Origin: Anarhynchus alexandrinus | Taxonomy: Eukaryota; Chordata; Aves; Charadriiformes; Charadriidae | NCBI GenBank assembly: GCA_008711295.1 | Contig: VUYV01000068.1 | Coordinates: 861,816 to 925,815, forward strand | DNA: 64,000 bases | Direction: 5' to 3' | In this document: positions 26,226 to 40,170 of the stretch, in pieces | How the letters are laid out: every line of letters starts with the position of its first letter | Numbering within the stretch: position 1 is the first letter of the stretch | Program-made: the position numbers and the translations under genes | The notes under the pieces: model-generated | The model's database searches: none | What the model was told of the DNA's origin: nothing | Seen by the model: only the letters and a program-made list of their open reading frames with translations

Positions 26226-29200
26226 CCATTAATTATGCAAGGAAAATTGAAAGTGCATTAGGTCTTTTCAGATGAGTTTAACAATCAGGACCAGAATAAA
26301 ACCATATATCGTATACCTATTTATTTTCTTAACTACAGAAAGATTACAGTACCATTTGTTTATAACAAGAATTCCTGTATTTTTTTTGCTATTATAAGTC
26401 CACTTACACTTTTCTAGAGCGATACATGCTGTCCCCTTCTGCAGGTCAGTAGTTCTGGGAACTCCCAAGTTCCAAAACCCGTTTTTTGATTCAAAAATTA
26501 TGGCACAGAAATCCTTGCATTATTCATGTTTACCATTAACCCATTTCTAAGATCTCCAAGGAATATTCGTTTTCTTTCCAGCTAGGAAATGTGTTAAGAT
26601 GGTTGTTGCCTTTGCTCCAACCTAGCTGCTAATGCTGAATAACTGCCTGTTCAAGGAGAAATTTCTCTACCCTGGTACTACATTAAGATTGCTGTGAACC
26701 TTTATATATAAACATGAGATATAGGAGGTGGGAATATTGATGTTGTGGCTGGGCATGTCTTTACAATTCCTTTTTTTTTTTTTCTTATGTACCAATTATG
26801 CAGCAGGAGGAACTGTTGTCACTTTAAATATTCAGGACAAATGACAATAAAGTACAAATAGCCTTTTATTTCTTTCTTCAAATTCTGACACACTTTCAAT
26901 TGAATTATTATAGATATTTTCTCTCATGTAGAGATGAAAATATAGAGATTTTTTTTCAAACAAGGAAAAAAACCCCACATTCTTGAAGACTGGTGAAGAA
27001 CAGCTTTGCTTTGTTCCACCTGTGAGTTAGCTGCTCTCGTGATCCACAAACACTAATATAAAAATACATGTTAAAAACATTTTTCAATCAAATTGCAGTG
27101 ACAAAACATCAAGCAGTACAAGTACCCTCTTGTCATTTCAATCAGCAAGAGAAAAACTCAGGTCAGTGCAGCGGGACCCCTGGAAATTATATATTTATAG
27201 ATGGTAATTTTCCATTTAAAAAAATGTGATCATTTTTGATACTTTTCACATCCCACAGAGGCAGTAGGAGATACTACAAAATGTCATGAAGAAAATGGTT
27301 TTGTGTTGTTTGGCTTGTCAGCAAAACTAGTCCTTTAAAACATGAAAATAATTTGGTTGCAACAGGAGCTGAAATCTTATTCTAAAAATCTCATCTGAAT
27401 GTAACGAAAAAAGCAACATTTGATCATGTTACCTAAAGGATCAAGTATCTGCCAATTCCTGCACAGAACCATTTGTTTTGACTATTGGAATATAAAGTAT
27501 AGCAACAGAAAAAATTAATGAAAATAATAATAATAAAAAAAGGATTGCAGAGTCACCTTGTTTACATTAGCACAGTAAATGTGGATTCATAGAGTAGAAT
27601 ACTTGCCAGCATGCACCTAAATTCATCATTATATTTAGGGAAACCAGGTTTTACTTCAGATTTGTTCTGCTCTGTTCTCAAAGACTGGATGCCCAGTAAT
27701 AGCTGAGGTGCGCTTCACTGCTCTCCAAGAGTTCCTGTTTCAGGTTTTTCAATCGAAAAGAAGTCTAGTCAGCACACTCCAAAAATGCTCCACAGGTGTG
27801 AACCAGAAGTGGGAAGTGGGAATAATACGGAGATTTGTTTCAGCAATGCACTCGATCTGAACCAAAACACTACTGCAGAGCCAAGAGTCCGAAATGGAAG
27901 TTAACAGCACATCTCTAGCATCAGCTCCTGCACTCATGTTCCGCAGGGCCCTGCCAGAGTGCCTTAAAAGTTTAGTTCCCCATACATGAATTTTTTCCAC
28001 TTCTCTGACAGGCTCCAGATTTTTTGTAGGAAAGAATTTCACTTATAGTTTCTGAATTGCCATCATGACTCAATAAGATGAATGATGACGGTTTTAACAG
28101 TCTGTGAGGCTACCTGAACCACAGGTCACTCAAGAACATACAAAGATGCTCCATGAAGGGAAGGGAAACTAGGTATAACTCTGGGCCAAACAAAAAAAAA
28201 AAAAGCTAATATTTTCTATTTCTGACCCAGACATTCTACTCTTCCTTTCATCAGAAAGTTCATCCGTGTCTCGCTCACACCACCATGCAAGGCAATGCAC
28301 GCCAGATGCAAAGACTATCGTCTGATGGGCATACTGAATGGCTAGCAAGCACTAACATTTTGACCATTTACAGTGGCTGCTGGTTTAGCCAGTATTGACC
28401 CACAGTTACTAGTTAATGAAGTAAGAGAAAAACATTACAACTACATAGCAGTGATGCTAATGACAAAGTCATTCCCATACCAGAAGTTAAGATCCATATG
28501 GGGCAGGGGGGAGGGGGTGTGCGTAGGGTGTTACAAGGAAGTGCTCAGTACAGATACCGCAGAGTAGAAGGATGTGTTGTACTAGAGCAGCGCAACAGCA
28601 GGTGGAATCCACTGCACAGGAATCAAATGCAGACGAAGTAGTACAGAAATTAGTATGCCCCTCCCACATTTGAGATGATTATTAGCAAGTATTTGGCGCA
28701 ATACTATCTCTTCTCGACAAAAGTATCAGAGAGAAATATGACTCAAAAGATATTAACTTTTAGTGGAAAACGATAGGAGTCTTTCATGCCACCACCTGAC
28801 ACCGGATCTTGCTAATCCTGCCTGGATACATTATGTATGAGCAAAGCAGACATTATCAACCCAAGGGAACTGTTAGACCCTTCCAGCACAGTCTACACAA
28901 ATTCTCGTGTTGCTCACCACCGAAAAGGGACCTACCATGTGTGAGACATGGGTGGCAGGACTCCAGGTGAGGCACATACTCCGTTCCAGGGCTAGTAAAC
29001 ATGCCTTTAGAAAGGACATGCTCTCTTGCAGGAAGAGCTTGGGTCCTCCAGGCACTCAGCTGGCAAAGCTTTCCCACTCACCCTGCGAGAGCAGACTTTT
29101 CAAACCCTAGCAGTAAGCTACGCAGCTCCTATCAAACTGTCCGTTGAAAAACTCCCTTTTGTTGTGACACATTAAACCTTCAGCCTGACATGAGGTTCAT

Positions 29201-30221
29201 GTGGGCTGGACCTCTGCTCCCACAGAGCCCTAACAACTTCAGTCATGTTTTTTGAAGCATTGTGTCATTAAAGACTTCATGCCCTGCGTGTGCGTGGCTT
29301 CACACTGTGCTCAAGGCAGGAGCAAAGACTAAATATGCGAGTGTGTTCAGCAGACAGAGGTCTGCTAAACCTCTGTGGCAAAGCACTCAGGCTTTACTTC
29401 CATCACAGATGATAGTCAGGAGATACGCATGCGTTTCTGGGTTTGCTGTTTGGGTTTTGTTTTTGTNCAACTTTTTTTTAAACATTAAGTCTTTATGTTA
29501 GAATTTGGTTCCTTTCAGTGTTATCCTAGATTTAAGGGTTAAACTGCAATCACATCAGAATCCATCTGGTGTTGGGGTTATTTCTCCCCCCACAAACCTC
29601 TCAATAACAGCACATCCCTAGAAATACCTATCCAAAACACAAATATCACATCTTTAGATCTGCCTCTAGCAAAGATTTAGCATAAGTAAAGAAACATGTA
29701 TCTTGTTTCAACAGTTATTTTCCCTGTTATCTCATATTCATTTTCCAATGAAAAAAAAGAAAATGACAGAAGTCTGCTGAATAAAATCCAACCAATAGGT
29801 CAAAAGCAAAGTGAGACTTCCTGAGGGCTCCTCTGAGAATTCAGCCAGGAAAATTCCGATTATTCTTTTATTGGTTTACCTGCCCGCTAGGCAACAGATG
29901 GTCAAAAATCTGTATCAAAGTAGGGGCTCCACCAACAGACTATTTAATTATGAATGTTTCCTGATAGAACAAACTCTGTAAGTCTCAAAAACTTAAATGT
30001 GATAAAAGAGAAACATGAATTAGCATTATTAGGAAAGCTTTACTTGTAGTCCTCTGAAGTGTTAGAAAACAAGACAAGGTTTTGTGCTGGTCTTTTGTTA
30101 CGCGTTTTTGCACTGTTATGTTTAGCAACATGTGCAGTGGTGTTCCCACAATAACAGATTTTTAAAGCCACTGATCACCAAGATCAACATGCAATCAATG
30201 AAACAGGTTCATTAAAAACCT

Positions 30222-30261
30222 TCCTAAGAAATTCAAAACCTTCTTAAGAAATTCAAAACCA
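30222..30261. repeat. Short tandem duplication, about 20 bases, two copies
   Basis: CCTAAGAAATTCAAAACCTT is followed by a near-identical CTTAAGAAATTCAAAACC unit. It is a minor slippage or duplication event in intron 1. Confidence 0.85.
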
Positions 30262-33200
30262 ACTTCAAGGTACTGAAATGGGTATAAACTCTTCTGCAGT
30301 TTTTCCTGCTATTCACATCCTTAAATATTCAACATAGGAAAAAAACCTTAACATTGACAATTTTTTGGCAGAGAGACCAGGAAAGAGAAAAATAGCATTA
30401 TTGACTATATTTAGCCAGTAGTTTGTCCATGATAGTGATCTGCTCATTTCTCTTGTTAATTTGGTAAAAAGCATGCTGAGACTTTTACCTTGACTGCAGC
30501 ATATACTTTCAGATTTTGCCTTTAGATATGGCAGTCTGCACCTATGGAAAAATTCATTTAACAGGTAAGATGCATTTAGCATCTAATTGGCAGTGAAGCT
30601 GAGAGGATACACACCTTCTGAAGAGACTGGAGTTTTTTCCTTCCAGAAAAGGTCTGGAACCACGGTTTCATTTCATACTGCAACTTTCTCTCTCCCCACC
30701 TCCCCTGATACTCCTGTAACAGGTTTTAAAGTTCTATCAATTACTTCAGCCTTCCACCACTTGAAAGACCTTGTTTATGCATGCTGTACCACAGGGATGT
30801 GCCAGCTGCCGCTGCCGAGCCCAGCACCTGTGCAGTATGGTACTCCACTTGAATTCTGATGCGGTTTACTGCGAAGGGGTTTCTAAAAATTGATAATTTG
30901 CACCTGTTACCATCCCAAATGCACCTTGGGATGTGTCAAAAGCTTTGAATGTGTTGCACCAGCACTTACCGCCGTGCTTTAATCACATACCCAATTAGGG
31001 AAGAATACCTATCTAGTCTTGCTAAGTTATCATTTCTTGGACTGAAATGAGCCACAGTTGTTCTTCCTACCATCTGGGAATAAAAAGAAACAACCAGCTG
31101 CAAATTAGTATGCTTCCCACCTCCAGTTCTGAAACAGAAATTGCTTTATTTCACCATCAGAAAGAACAGAGCATGAAAACAATGAATGAACTGGTATTGT
31201 GGGCAGTAAGGAATTATCACACAACATTAAGAAATTAGGGCATTTCACGCTGTGGAGTTAAAATCAAATCTGTAAGCAGCATCTTTGCATTAAAATGCAA
31301 CCTCACATGGAAGAATGTGTTATCTACTAGATACAGCAGGGGAATAGGAATTTATACTTCTAATCTTGTTATTGATTTAACATGTGGAACTCAGGGAAAT
31401 TACTAGCATCAGCTGCCTTGTTTGGCAGAGGAAGACACATAGTCCTTACCTATCTTTGTAAGATACTTCAATATTTCATGTCTAAATCAATCAGACATCA
31501 TAATGCATTTGCATACAAATAAATCCTATTTCTGTCTTCTGTTTTAATAGCTATTTCTCAGAAACATGAAGAATTCAACAGCACATAAAGCAAAGTAGAA
31601 GCAAATCAATTTAACACAAATAGCAAACAACACTAAAGCAATTAACAAAACCATACAGAACTGAAGTACATCAGTCTCCACTTTTCCACATGGCATATTC
31701 CATCTGGATTATTCATTTCTAACTTAAAAATAATAATCAAGAGAAATTAAGATACAATATTTACACAAGGGCCAAAGTGAGACACTTTTTCTCATAAAAT
31801 AGCTTATTCTAAACTCTAAATGACAGTCCTAAATATGATGCTTGATGCTACTCTGCCATCTGAATATACTCACAGTTTCATGCTGAAAATAGAACATTAA
31901 TTTGCAAGGCCCAATGGCAAAATACTTCAACTGTTGTTACTGAACCATAAGCAAATTTTATAAACACACTAGTCCTATTGGATCATTCACATGTTTAGGA
32001 CATCCTGCATAACAAACACTAATTGTAGGAACCATAAATTTGATTAGTTACACTGGAATCAGGATACCCAGGATAATCACAACTGTATGTCCTACCAATA
32101 AATAAAGGCAAAAGAAAAGAACAGCACTGTAGTTGCACATACTGTTTCTGTTTGTAAGAGGATGAAATGCAGACAGTTTTGCATATCTAGAGAAGTTATT
32201 TAGAAATAGTGATGTAGCATTTAGAAAGGCAAACTACAGATACAAGACATTTAGCCAGCAATGTAAAGATATAGAGCAACTTAAATGATGTGTGGTTTTC
32301 AAACACTATATTATCTGTTTAGATGAACGGCAATTTATTTTAAAATGGTGAACCTCTCTTCAGTTTGTTAGAGAAATGTCTCTTAGTGGGATATTTGATG
32401 TTTCCATAAATTCTTACGACTATAGGATGATTTTCCTAGTGAAAATATATCATTCTAACCTCTCAGGGACAGAATAAGATAGCCCTGCATATAATGAAAG
32501 CAGGCAGCATTAAATCAGTAGGACAATTCACTAAAAATGCACCAACTGCTCAATCACAATTCTGAACCCACCATGGCAGTCAAGGACCATCAACACTGAT
32601 TTTGAGTCCCATTTCCTTAAATCCCATTATGCTAAGGTAGCACACATATCAGAAACACTTCGCAGCACTACAATCATCCAGGCTGAATACTGAATCATAC
32701 TAAAGTTTCTCATGTTCAGCACCCTCCTGTCAGTGCTTGCATTTGAAAACTGTGGCTAACGTGAAAAAGGCTGGACTGATTGCAACCTGTGACTCTCTAA
32801 GGAAAGCAGGATGCTGTAAGTGGCATCTCTCAGACCTCAATATAAAGGGAAGGGGAATTTAAAATGGTTGGTAATTCCAAAACAAAGGCCTAGCACTGAA
32901 TAGCCTGGGGCAGCAATGTGTAAATTGATAATTAACACATCTTTTCAGTGGAGGAATTTCTTTGCAAGTGTCTAGCCCTATGAACGCATCCAGTTTCTTG
33001 TAATTCTCAATGATCACAATTTGTAAGCTAGTTACAGTAACTAAACACAATGGTATGACTGCATTACTTCATTACTAGCTTCAAAGACAATGCAATTTAT
33101 CACATAACAAAAATGAAGTCCCCCTTGAGATGTGTGTACTTGAGATATACCAGACAGATTACTGGTGGCATCTGTATTAACAAAGAGGAGTCCAGCTTTG

Positions 33201-33559
33201 CTACCCGTCGTTTTAATCCTGCTTGAAATAATGCTCCTTTACAAGGGGCAGCCAGCCATTATCAGATACACTATCACTACAGGAAACATGTTCTTAGGTT
33301 GCCAGTTCCTTTCTTACCTCTGTTGTTAATTTGGCTGCACACTTGATTCTTTCTGTGTTTTCACCAAGTTGTTACATGAAATGTCTAATCTAATCCCAGA
33401 GTTACCGCTGAGAACGAAGATCCTTTTCTCTATGTAGGCGCACCCCTTCTTGCATTGGTTGTTCACCTGACTGCAATAACTCAGAGCAAATCAATACAGC
33501 AGAAAGTGAATAGTTTTCTTCTAGTCTGATAAACTGACTTGGCTTACTGTTGTTTGTGA

Positions 33560-33700
33560 TCCAGCAGGCAACAGTGCTAGCACAGGGAATAAGGTTGGAC
33601 CACAGAGTGGGAATCAGGAGTCCAAGACATCTTCCTTCCACTGACAGAGCTGTTGGGTAGGCTCAGCACGTTTTGTTTTACATCACCCTGAGCAAACATT
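33560..33700 (+). mobile_element. Possible tRNA-derived SINE relic (MIR-like)
   Basis: The string GAGTGGGAATCAGGAGTCC, then CCACTGACAGAGCTGTTGGG, resembles the order of old amniote tRNA-SINE/MIR consensus (GGGAATCAGGA..TCC then CCACTGAC..GCTGT). It is very degraded and short, and family membership is a suggestion only. Confidence 0.3.
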
Positions 33701-36700
33701 TTACTAGGTATAAGGAGAGGCAACCAGCATGCTAAAGCAGAGCAAACACACTTCTTTCCACAAAGGCTACTCATGCATTTGGTAAATTATGTGGGCTGTA
33801 TTAACTGAGGTCTAGTTTGTTTTCTACACAGAGTACACAACTGAACAATGTCTTAGAAGGGAGTGGCAATATTTCTGGAGTTTCCACTGAAGGAAAGATA
33901 GAGAAATGTGTATTGCACACTTTGATATGGCTTCTGTAAGTCCCTATTTAAGTACCTGCAATTTCCTCTAATATTACTGAGCAGAAAAAAAAAATAGTAA
34001 AGGAAATAAGAATATTCAATGCAACAAAATGAAAGCATGCTGAAGTGCATCCACAGGATGGGAAATCAGCTTACTGTATGGGAACGAAGCCTAGCAGCAG
34101 GAGCTGAGAACTGCAAGACAAAATTCACAGGTTCATATTCTCAACCACTCTAATGACTCTTACATGACCATTCACAACTGTTTTTTCTCTCTGTCTTTGT
34201 TCATCCTTTTGCAAAACACATGTGGAAATAACCCTCTAATCTCACAAGAGGCAGAACATAATACAAGTGCTCTAATCAGTAGAGCAGTTCCTGGTATGCC
34301 TGTGCTTCAGGATCTACTGATAAAAGTCGGTTCAGAAATGTGAAAGATTATCGCCTTCTCCCTCATGGCATCTGAGGACATGGTATAATGCAAGGAAAGT
34401 TCTGTTTGAGCTGTTGAGAGAGTTTCTGTCTTTTGCTTTGGATGAGACTCATGGCTAATAATAACTTCTAGTGTAAGCGACATTTTCCTAGAACCAGTAT
34501 ACAAAATTCTGTCAGGTGGGAATTACGCCCAGAAAGTATGAACATTCAGCTGGCTTCACTTAGTACAAATAGCTGCACTAAAAGATATGATTGAAAGATA
34601 AAGATTTATCTTTGCACTATAGATAGGCAGAATGTAAATGCATAATAACTCCAATAATGAACTACAGCAGGAGTTAGCCTTTATATTTACTGTTTTCTTA
34701 TCAATGTGAATTGCTGATTCATGCAATGCAACGTCATGTAGTGTTCACAGTTCTTTGCTTGCCCAACTGGAGTTGCAGCAGTGGACCAGAAGCCAAGTTG
34801 GGGGCCTGGATTTCTCAACAGACGTGCAAATGCACATAGGTAAATTAAACAATCTCTTACCCTCACATAAGAGAGCTTCATTGCCAACTTTTAGCCACTC
34901 AAATTACTTACAGCATTTTGCATTCATTTCTGTGCATCACTCCTACAGTTTACAGGAGCTAGGACTTTCAAACAGTAACACAATTATATGTTTTTGAACC
35001 TTAGTAATTTTTGCTATACTGCTGAGTCAGCATTCCAATACTAAATAAAAATATAGCCATGAAAATAAGTTACAAGACATGCTGTGAAGTGTTCAGAATG
35101 TAATTGCCCATTAGTAAATCATACAGCCTAGAGCTTCCAAAACTCTACAAGAGATGGAAGTTCTCCAGTTTGCTTTAGGGTTTTCTCATTTCCTTTAGGC
35201 TGTAGGCTTCAAAGAGAAAGATCTATGCCATTCTTGTACAGCATGCAGTTGGGTAAATAGCTACTTAAATAATATACAGAGTAGAGATTTCATGGCCTTC
35301 TCACATTAATCTTAAATACAACAAGCAGTTTTCAGGGCTCTTTTCCCCCCTTTCATGAAGTGAGATGTATAGGTTTCTACAAAGAAGTCCCCAAGAGTTA
35401 AACATCCAAGCTACTTAATTTTTTAGCAGATCTCTGAACATGTTGCTACTTTCTGAACATCGGGGTTTTTTCCACTATAGCTTTCTTTAAAGCCACGTAT
35501 AGTATGATCCCAGCCCATGGGAGAGGAGGTGAAATCAGGATCTTTGCTTTGCCTTTGCATTTGATGACTCTGAAGTAACAAACCCCTTTTCAAACTATAT
35601 TGTAAACAAAGGAGGATACCTACTCTAGCTTGCCTCTGGACTTTAGCACTAGTGCTGCATGTTGCAATGTCTAAGCCTGCCAGTCACATTTTAAAAGCTT
35701 GACCGAGCAAAATATGCATTCATAGTGTGCCATGTAGGTTTAAAATAACAAAGAAAGTAAAAGACTAAGTGTCACCTAAGAGGCAATTCAGTACAGGCTT
35801 TAAAATGAAAACATGCTTAAGCCCCATTCATTCCAGCTAGTGCTGCCTTGAGGTCTTCTGAAGGAGTACTTTTGTCTCTTAATGCTGAGAAATATTGTCA
35901 CATTTTGAAATAATTATAGTTTTAGTATGTATTTAACCCTTGTGTGTAACAAAACGGGAGAAGTTTTTCCTGAAACAACACTAAATCTTACAATCCTTGT
36001 TGAGCCGGCTGCCTGCTTTTTCCTTGACGCAGACCTTTTCCCTGCAGTTCTGTGTCTGGCTTAGCTTCAGGATACTCTTGTCACCTTTAGGCACATTACT
36101 ACAGAGAAGAAGATGCAAAAGCAGATGTGCACTTGAGACAATTCCCAGCAGGCTTTAGAGTGGTATAATTTTCTGTAGGGCAGACTATTTTTCTTTCCCC
36201 CACAGATCACGTGCTCATACTATTAGTGTCACTGCATGTTTCTATATGAAAAGCCTGGTATACAGCTTTTACCGACATTGCATGAAACACAGTGAAGCAA
36301 ATGTGTAACTTATTTGCTATTTTAATGGCTTATAGTCATATCAACTAAATGCAGTGCCTTTACTGTAAACAGTAAATGAAGAATATTTAACCTCTAAATA
36401 AAATACTTTCAGCAAAGTGGGAAAAAGGATTCCTTTTACAGTCATTTCAGTATACTACAACTAGCAATATCATACAGCCAGTACAACAAAGAAAGTCCCA
36501 AAATCTAAGTGCTGCCTGAAATGAATTTTCTTTTGCAAAAGCCAGGGTTCTGAAGCTAGTTTCATCTATCATTAGAATTAAGCTTCTGCTTATTAAAAAA
36601 AAAAAGTAAAGAACAGTACGTGTCTTAACCCTATCATTTCAATATCTAATTTTGGTTAGTGTCCCCTCGCCCTTAAACCAACTCATATTTCTACTCTTAG

Positions 36701-39442
36701 AAACCATTTGTGAAGTAGCTACTGCTAAACACTGTAAGGTTATTTAGCTGATTCGATTTAAACAGTCTTTCAATAATTGAAAGACACAGAAGGAAGTACT
36801 CAGATACTACATATATCATGGAACTCAGAGGTACATTTTAAGCTTTTCATTTTGGTTTCTGGACTTTTTTTTAACATATTCAGAAAATACATTCCGTGTG
36901 TGGAACATGAAATGTGCGAGTAGCAAAAAAGATGACAAAAACCCATTTCCCATGGTACCAGTTCTCTCAAAAGATGCATTTGCAATGGTATTAAGTTATG
37001 CTTGAAAACATTCTGTATAGAAGTTCTGGTTACTTCAGAAGTTTTCACTTTGTAGTAGAGGACAGTAAAAAGATGCAGAGAGCCTCTACTCCCTGTTAGC
37101 ATAACAACAGTCTGGACTCACGAGTTTCAGGAGAAAGATGGAAAACTGCTGTTAAAGTTTCTACTGGTAAATAGTACGCAACTTTGTCAAAGGGCACAGC
37201 CTGACTTTCTCACACACAAGAGCAGAGGTACTCAGAAGACTACTGGGTTGTCTTGTTCTGCTGGCAAAACCTGTATCCCGTACCATCCTCCTCCCTCAGC
37301 TGCGGTCAGGGAATACTGCCTAAGCGACCTCCTCGTTTCTGCATTCCCCCAGTTCCTCAAAGTTGCAGTGATACCTTCTGAAGCTGTTTAAGCTACCGGA
37401 ACAGAATTAGTTTAGAATACAGACTATGGTAATACCTAGGAAGCATCAGTTAATAAATGTTTGGGGTCTGGTGACAGTTGGCATACCATTTTGATTCATA
37501 TGTGCTTTTCCTCCAAGGAAGTTTTCATACTCTGTTTTCAGAGATGAACATGTACCTTTTTCTTTTCAGGGGAAAGAAAATCCATCTGTTCTTGCAAAAG
37601 CCACTCCAATACTTTTCTGAAGCACAGCCACTTGAAAAGCTTTGCTTCATTCCTTCCTTTCAGCCCTGGTATTAACCAAGACCACATCACTGTTTTGTCC
37701 TCACGAGAAACACAATCTCTTTAAGGTTTCAGCTAGGTTCTTAACTGAAAAAGCAAACTGACACATTTCTCCTAGGGTCTTCTGGGTCATCATCAGTAAC
37801 TAGGATTTTGGCTAAATTTTGTACGAATATCATAACCTTCAAGCAACTAAGGCCAGATCCAGAGACACAGCAGGAATTCAGGTAGCTGATTCCCAATAAA
37901 CTTTTTATTGCTATTCTTTAATCCTGAAGGCATCAAAACTCTTATAGGTATCCTAGTTTTTCGCAAATTGCTAAAATTCTACTTCTGCACATGCCAAGAA
38001 ATATCCTGGTCTTCATATGGTTTAGCAGCTTGTGCCCTTCTCTACAATTAACCTGAAGTAGTGGCTAAAGTAGACATTTCTCCATAGATTATGATGTTCT
38101 TCTATCCAAAAAACCCATAGATTATTAACACGATGATGCAGTGGGCCAAAGTGAAAAAAGAAAGAACAAAAAATAGCTAACAAGTAAATGAAAACAGGAG
38201 AAACTACAGATTTGAAAGAAGACATTTTAAATTATATTCACATAAAAAAATGAAAAATCCTACTCAGCAATGGACAGTAACTGCAGGATTTGATTGTTAA
38301 GTTTTAGAAGTCCTGCTCCAAAAGTGTACATAACTTAGCTTAGAAATTGGCTTGGAGAGGTCAGTAAAATGGTAATAAAAATTCCAGCTTTGCAAAAGGA
38401 TTACAAATAGAAACTTTTAAATGAAAGGCAATTTTTTGAAAGATTACTCTCTTCCTTTCAATAAAGATGCAAACATCACAGAAAAAATTAAGGCCAGATT
38501 AATAATTAGAAATAATAATAGAGTAACAGGAGGTCACATAATCCATCTATGACAAACAGCAAATAATTTTAACATAGTTAGGTTAGGGGAAAAAAAAAAA
38601 CCAGAGAAACAGCAAAGTTAGCATTTACAAAAAATTAGTCAATTAATAAGCCAAGGGCAGAACACCATTAACTCAGTCCTGACCCCAGTTACACTCTATG
38701 TATCACACTAAGTTCAATGGACTGGTTTTGTGATCTTTTTATTTTTTTTTTTTATTTTTTTGTGTATTTCAGCAGAGGAACAGTGACCCTAGACCTGACA
38801 GAATGACTACAGAGGCAGCAGTTGCAGTCCTTCACCTGTGGAGCGCTGCTGGGCTGGCTCCAATTTAGCAAGGCAAGTGGAACATAAAAACGAGGACAGA
38901 GCTGGTAAGAGAGACACTCCATCCATCAGCAGCCAGCACTGCTCCAAACAATACTACAGTCATGCTACTCTATGGCTTCTCAGGTTTCTGCCAGGAGATG
39001 GTTTTTACTACTCATTGGCCTGTTAAGCATAAACATTGGATTAGAGCTACTCTTGCCACCCTTTGTTTCAGCAAGCACAAGCAGGAGTTTGGCACAGCTG
39101 ATTGCTGTACTCGCATAAGAAACCAGGAACTGCCACCCTGCCTGGAACACAAGACAGGACAAACCCGGATTTCCTCTCCACTGCTGCCTACTTCAGTAGA
39201 GAAAACAAGAACTTTGTCCCTTTGTCCTGGACACACAAGAGATAACGTGACCAGTCTGTTGGCTGTAACTGTCATCTCTGGTAACTAAAGAGTGACTTGC
39301 GTCCTGAAGCACAGAGCCTAATATACTTCCCCAGAAGTTTACTATCATTAATTTTGACAAATACAGGTATTTTGGAGATACTCATACAAAAGATTTTTGG
39401 TTTGTGTTTCTGGTGGGTTGGTTTGTAGTTTTTTGGGGGGTT

Positions 39443-39479
39443 GTTTTTTGTTTGTTTGTTTGTTTGTTTAAAAAAAAAA
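39443..39479. repeat. (GTTT)n simple repeat followed by an A-run
   Basis: Several GTTT units follow T-runs and switch abruptly to nine A residues. It could be the remnant of an insertion tail or plain low complexity. It lies in KCNK1 intron 1. Confidence 0.85.
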
Positions 39480-39719
39480 CTTGTTAAGTCTCTTCTTTTC
39501 TGGTTTTAAATTTGATTTTTTCTCTTAATTTCATTGAGTGTTTCCATGTTTTTGTGTTGTAAGACAGGGAGACCAGAAACATCCAATCTGCTTTCTCAGT
39601 ACTTGCCTATAGATATTCCTCTTGCCTCCTCTTACAGCTTCCCTAGATAGTAGTCTTTTTGTTTTCTAGCTGTCTTTAGGAAGAGTTAGTTCAAATCCTT
39701 GTCTTGACAATGGCATTAA

Positions 39720-40170
39720 GCAGAACTCAAGTGAAACCTCCCACGCCCCAGGAGACAACATCTTAACCCTGGGGCCAGACTAGAATATGACAGCAGCAAG
39801 TCTGGAGCTGTTCTAAGGTGTATAAAATACAGGAATTTTCCCTGAGAGGGAAGCAGACACATACAGGCAGACAGAACGTCTCTTTCACTTTGTGTTTATA
39901 CTGCTTAATCCAAGAGGTGGGATGCTTGGTTCCAGGACTGATCTATATGGAAGAGGACAGCCTCGGGGACGGTAGCTATAACTACCCTGTTCCAGAACAC
40001 CCTGACTCATTCAGCCACTCTCCTGGGGCGTGGGTTCAAATTCCTCCAAGCAAGGGAGGGAAAAGAATGTGATTTCTCACATCCTAAGTCAGTAGCCAAA
40101 CAGTTGGCCTATTGAATGTAACCCTCCTCCTCTGGCATCTTTCTCAACCTACCTCTTCATTTCCTTTGCT
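39720..40170 (+). mobile_element. Possible ancient amniote SINE/repeat relic
   Basis: GGGTTCAAATTCCTCC (about 40032-40047) looks like a tRNA B-box. It is followed by TGTGATTTCTCACATCCTAAGTCAGTAGCC and CCTCCTCCTCTGGCATC, in the order I recall from a tRNA-containing repeat common in turtles and crocodilians. No intact A-box is seen. It may be an exapted or simply decayed copy. Confidence 0.35.

Noticed and set aside
34230..34310. tRNA-like string CAAGTGCTCTAATCAGTAGAGC
   Set aside because: Weak resemblance to a SINE A-box region only, with no B-box and no cloverleaf. Too little to call.
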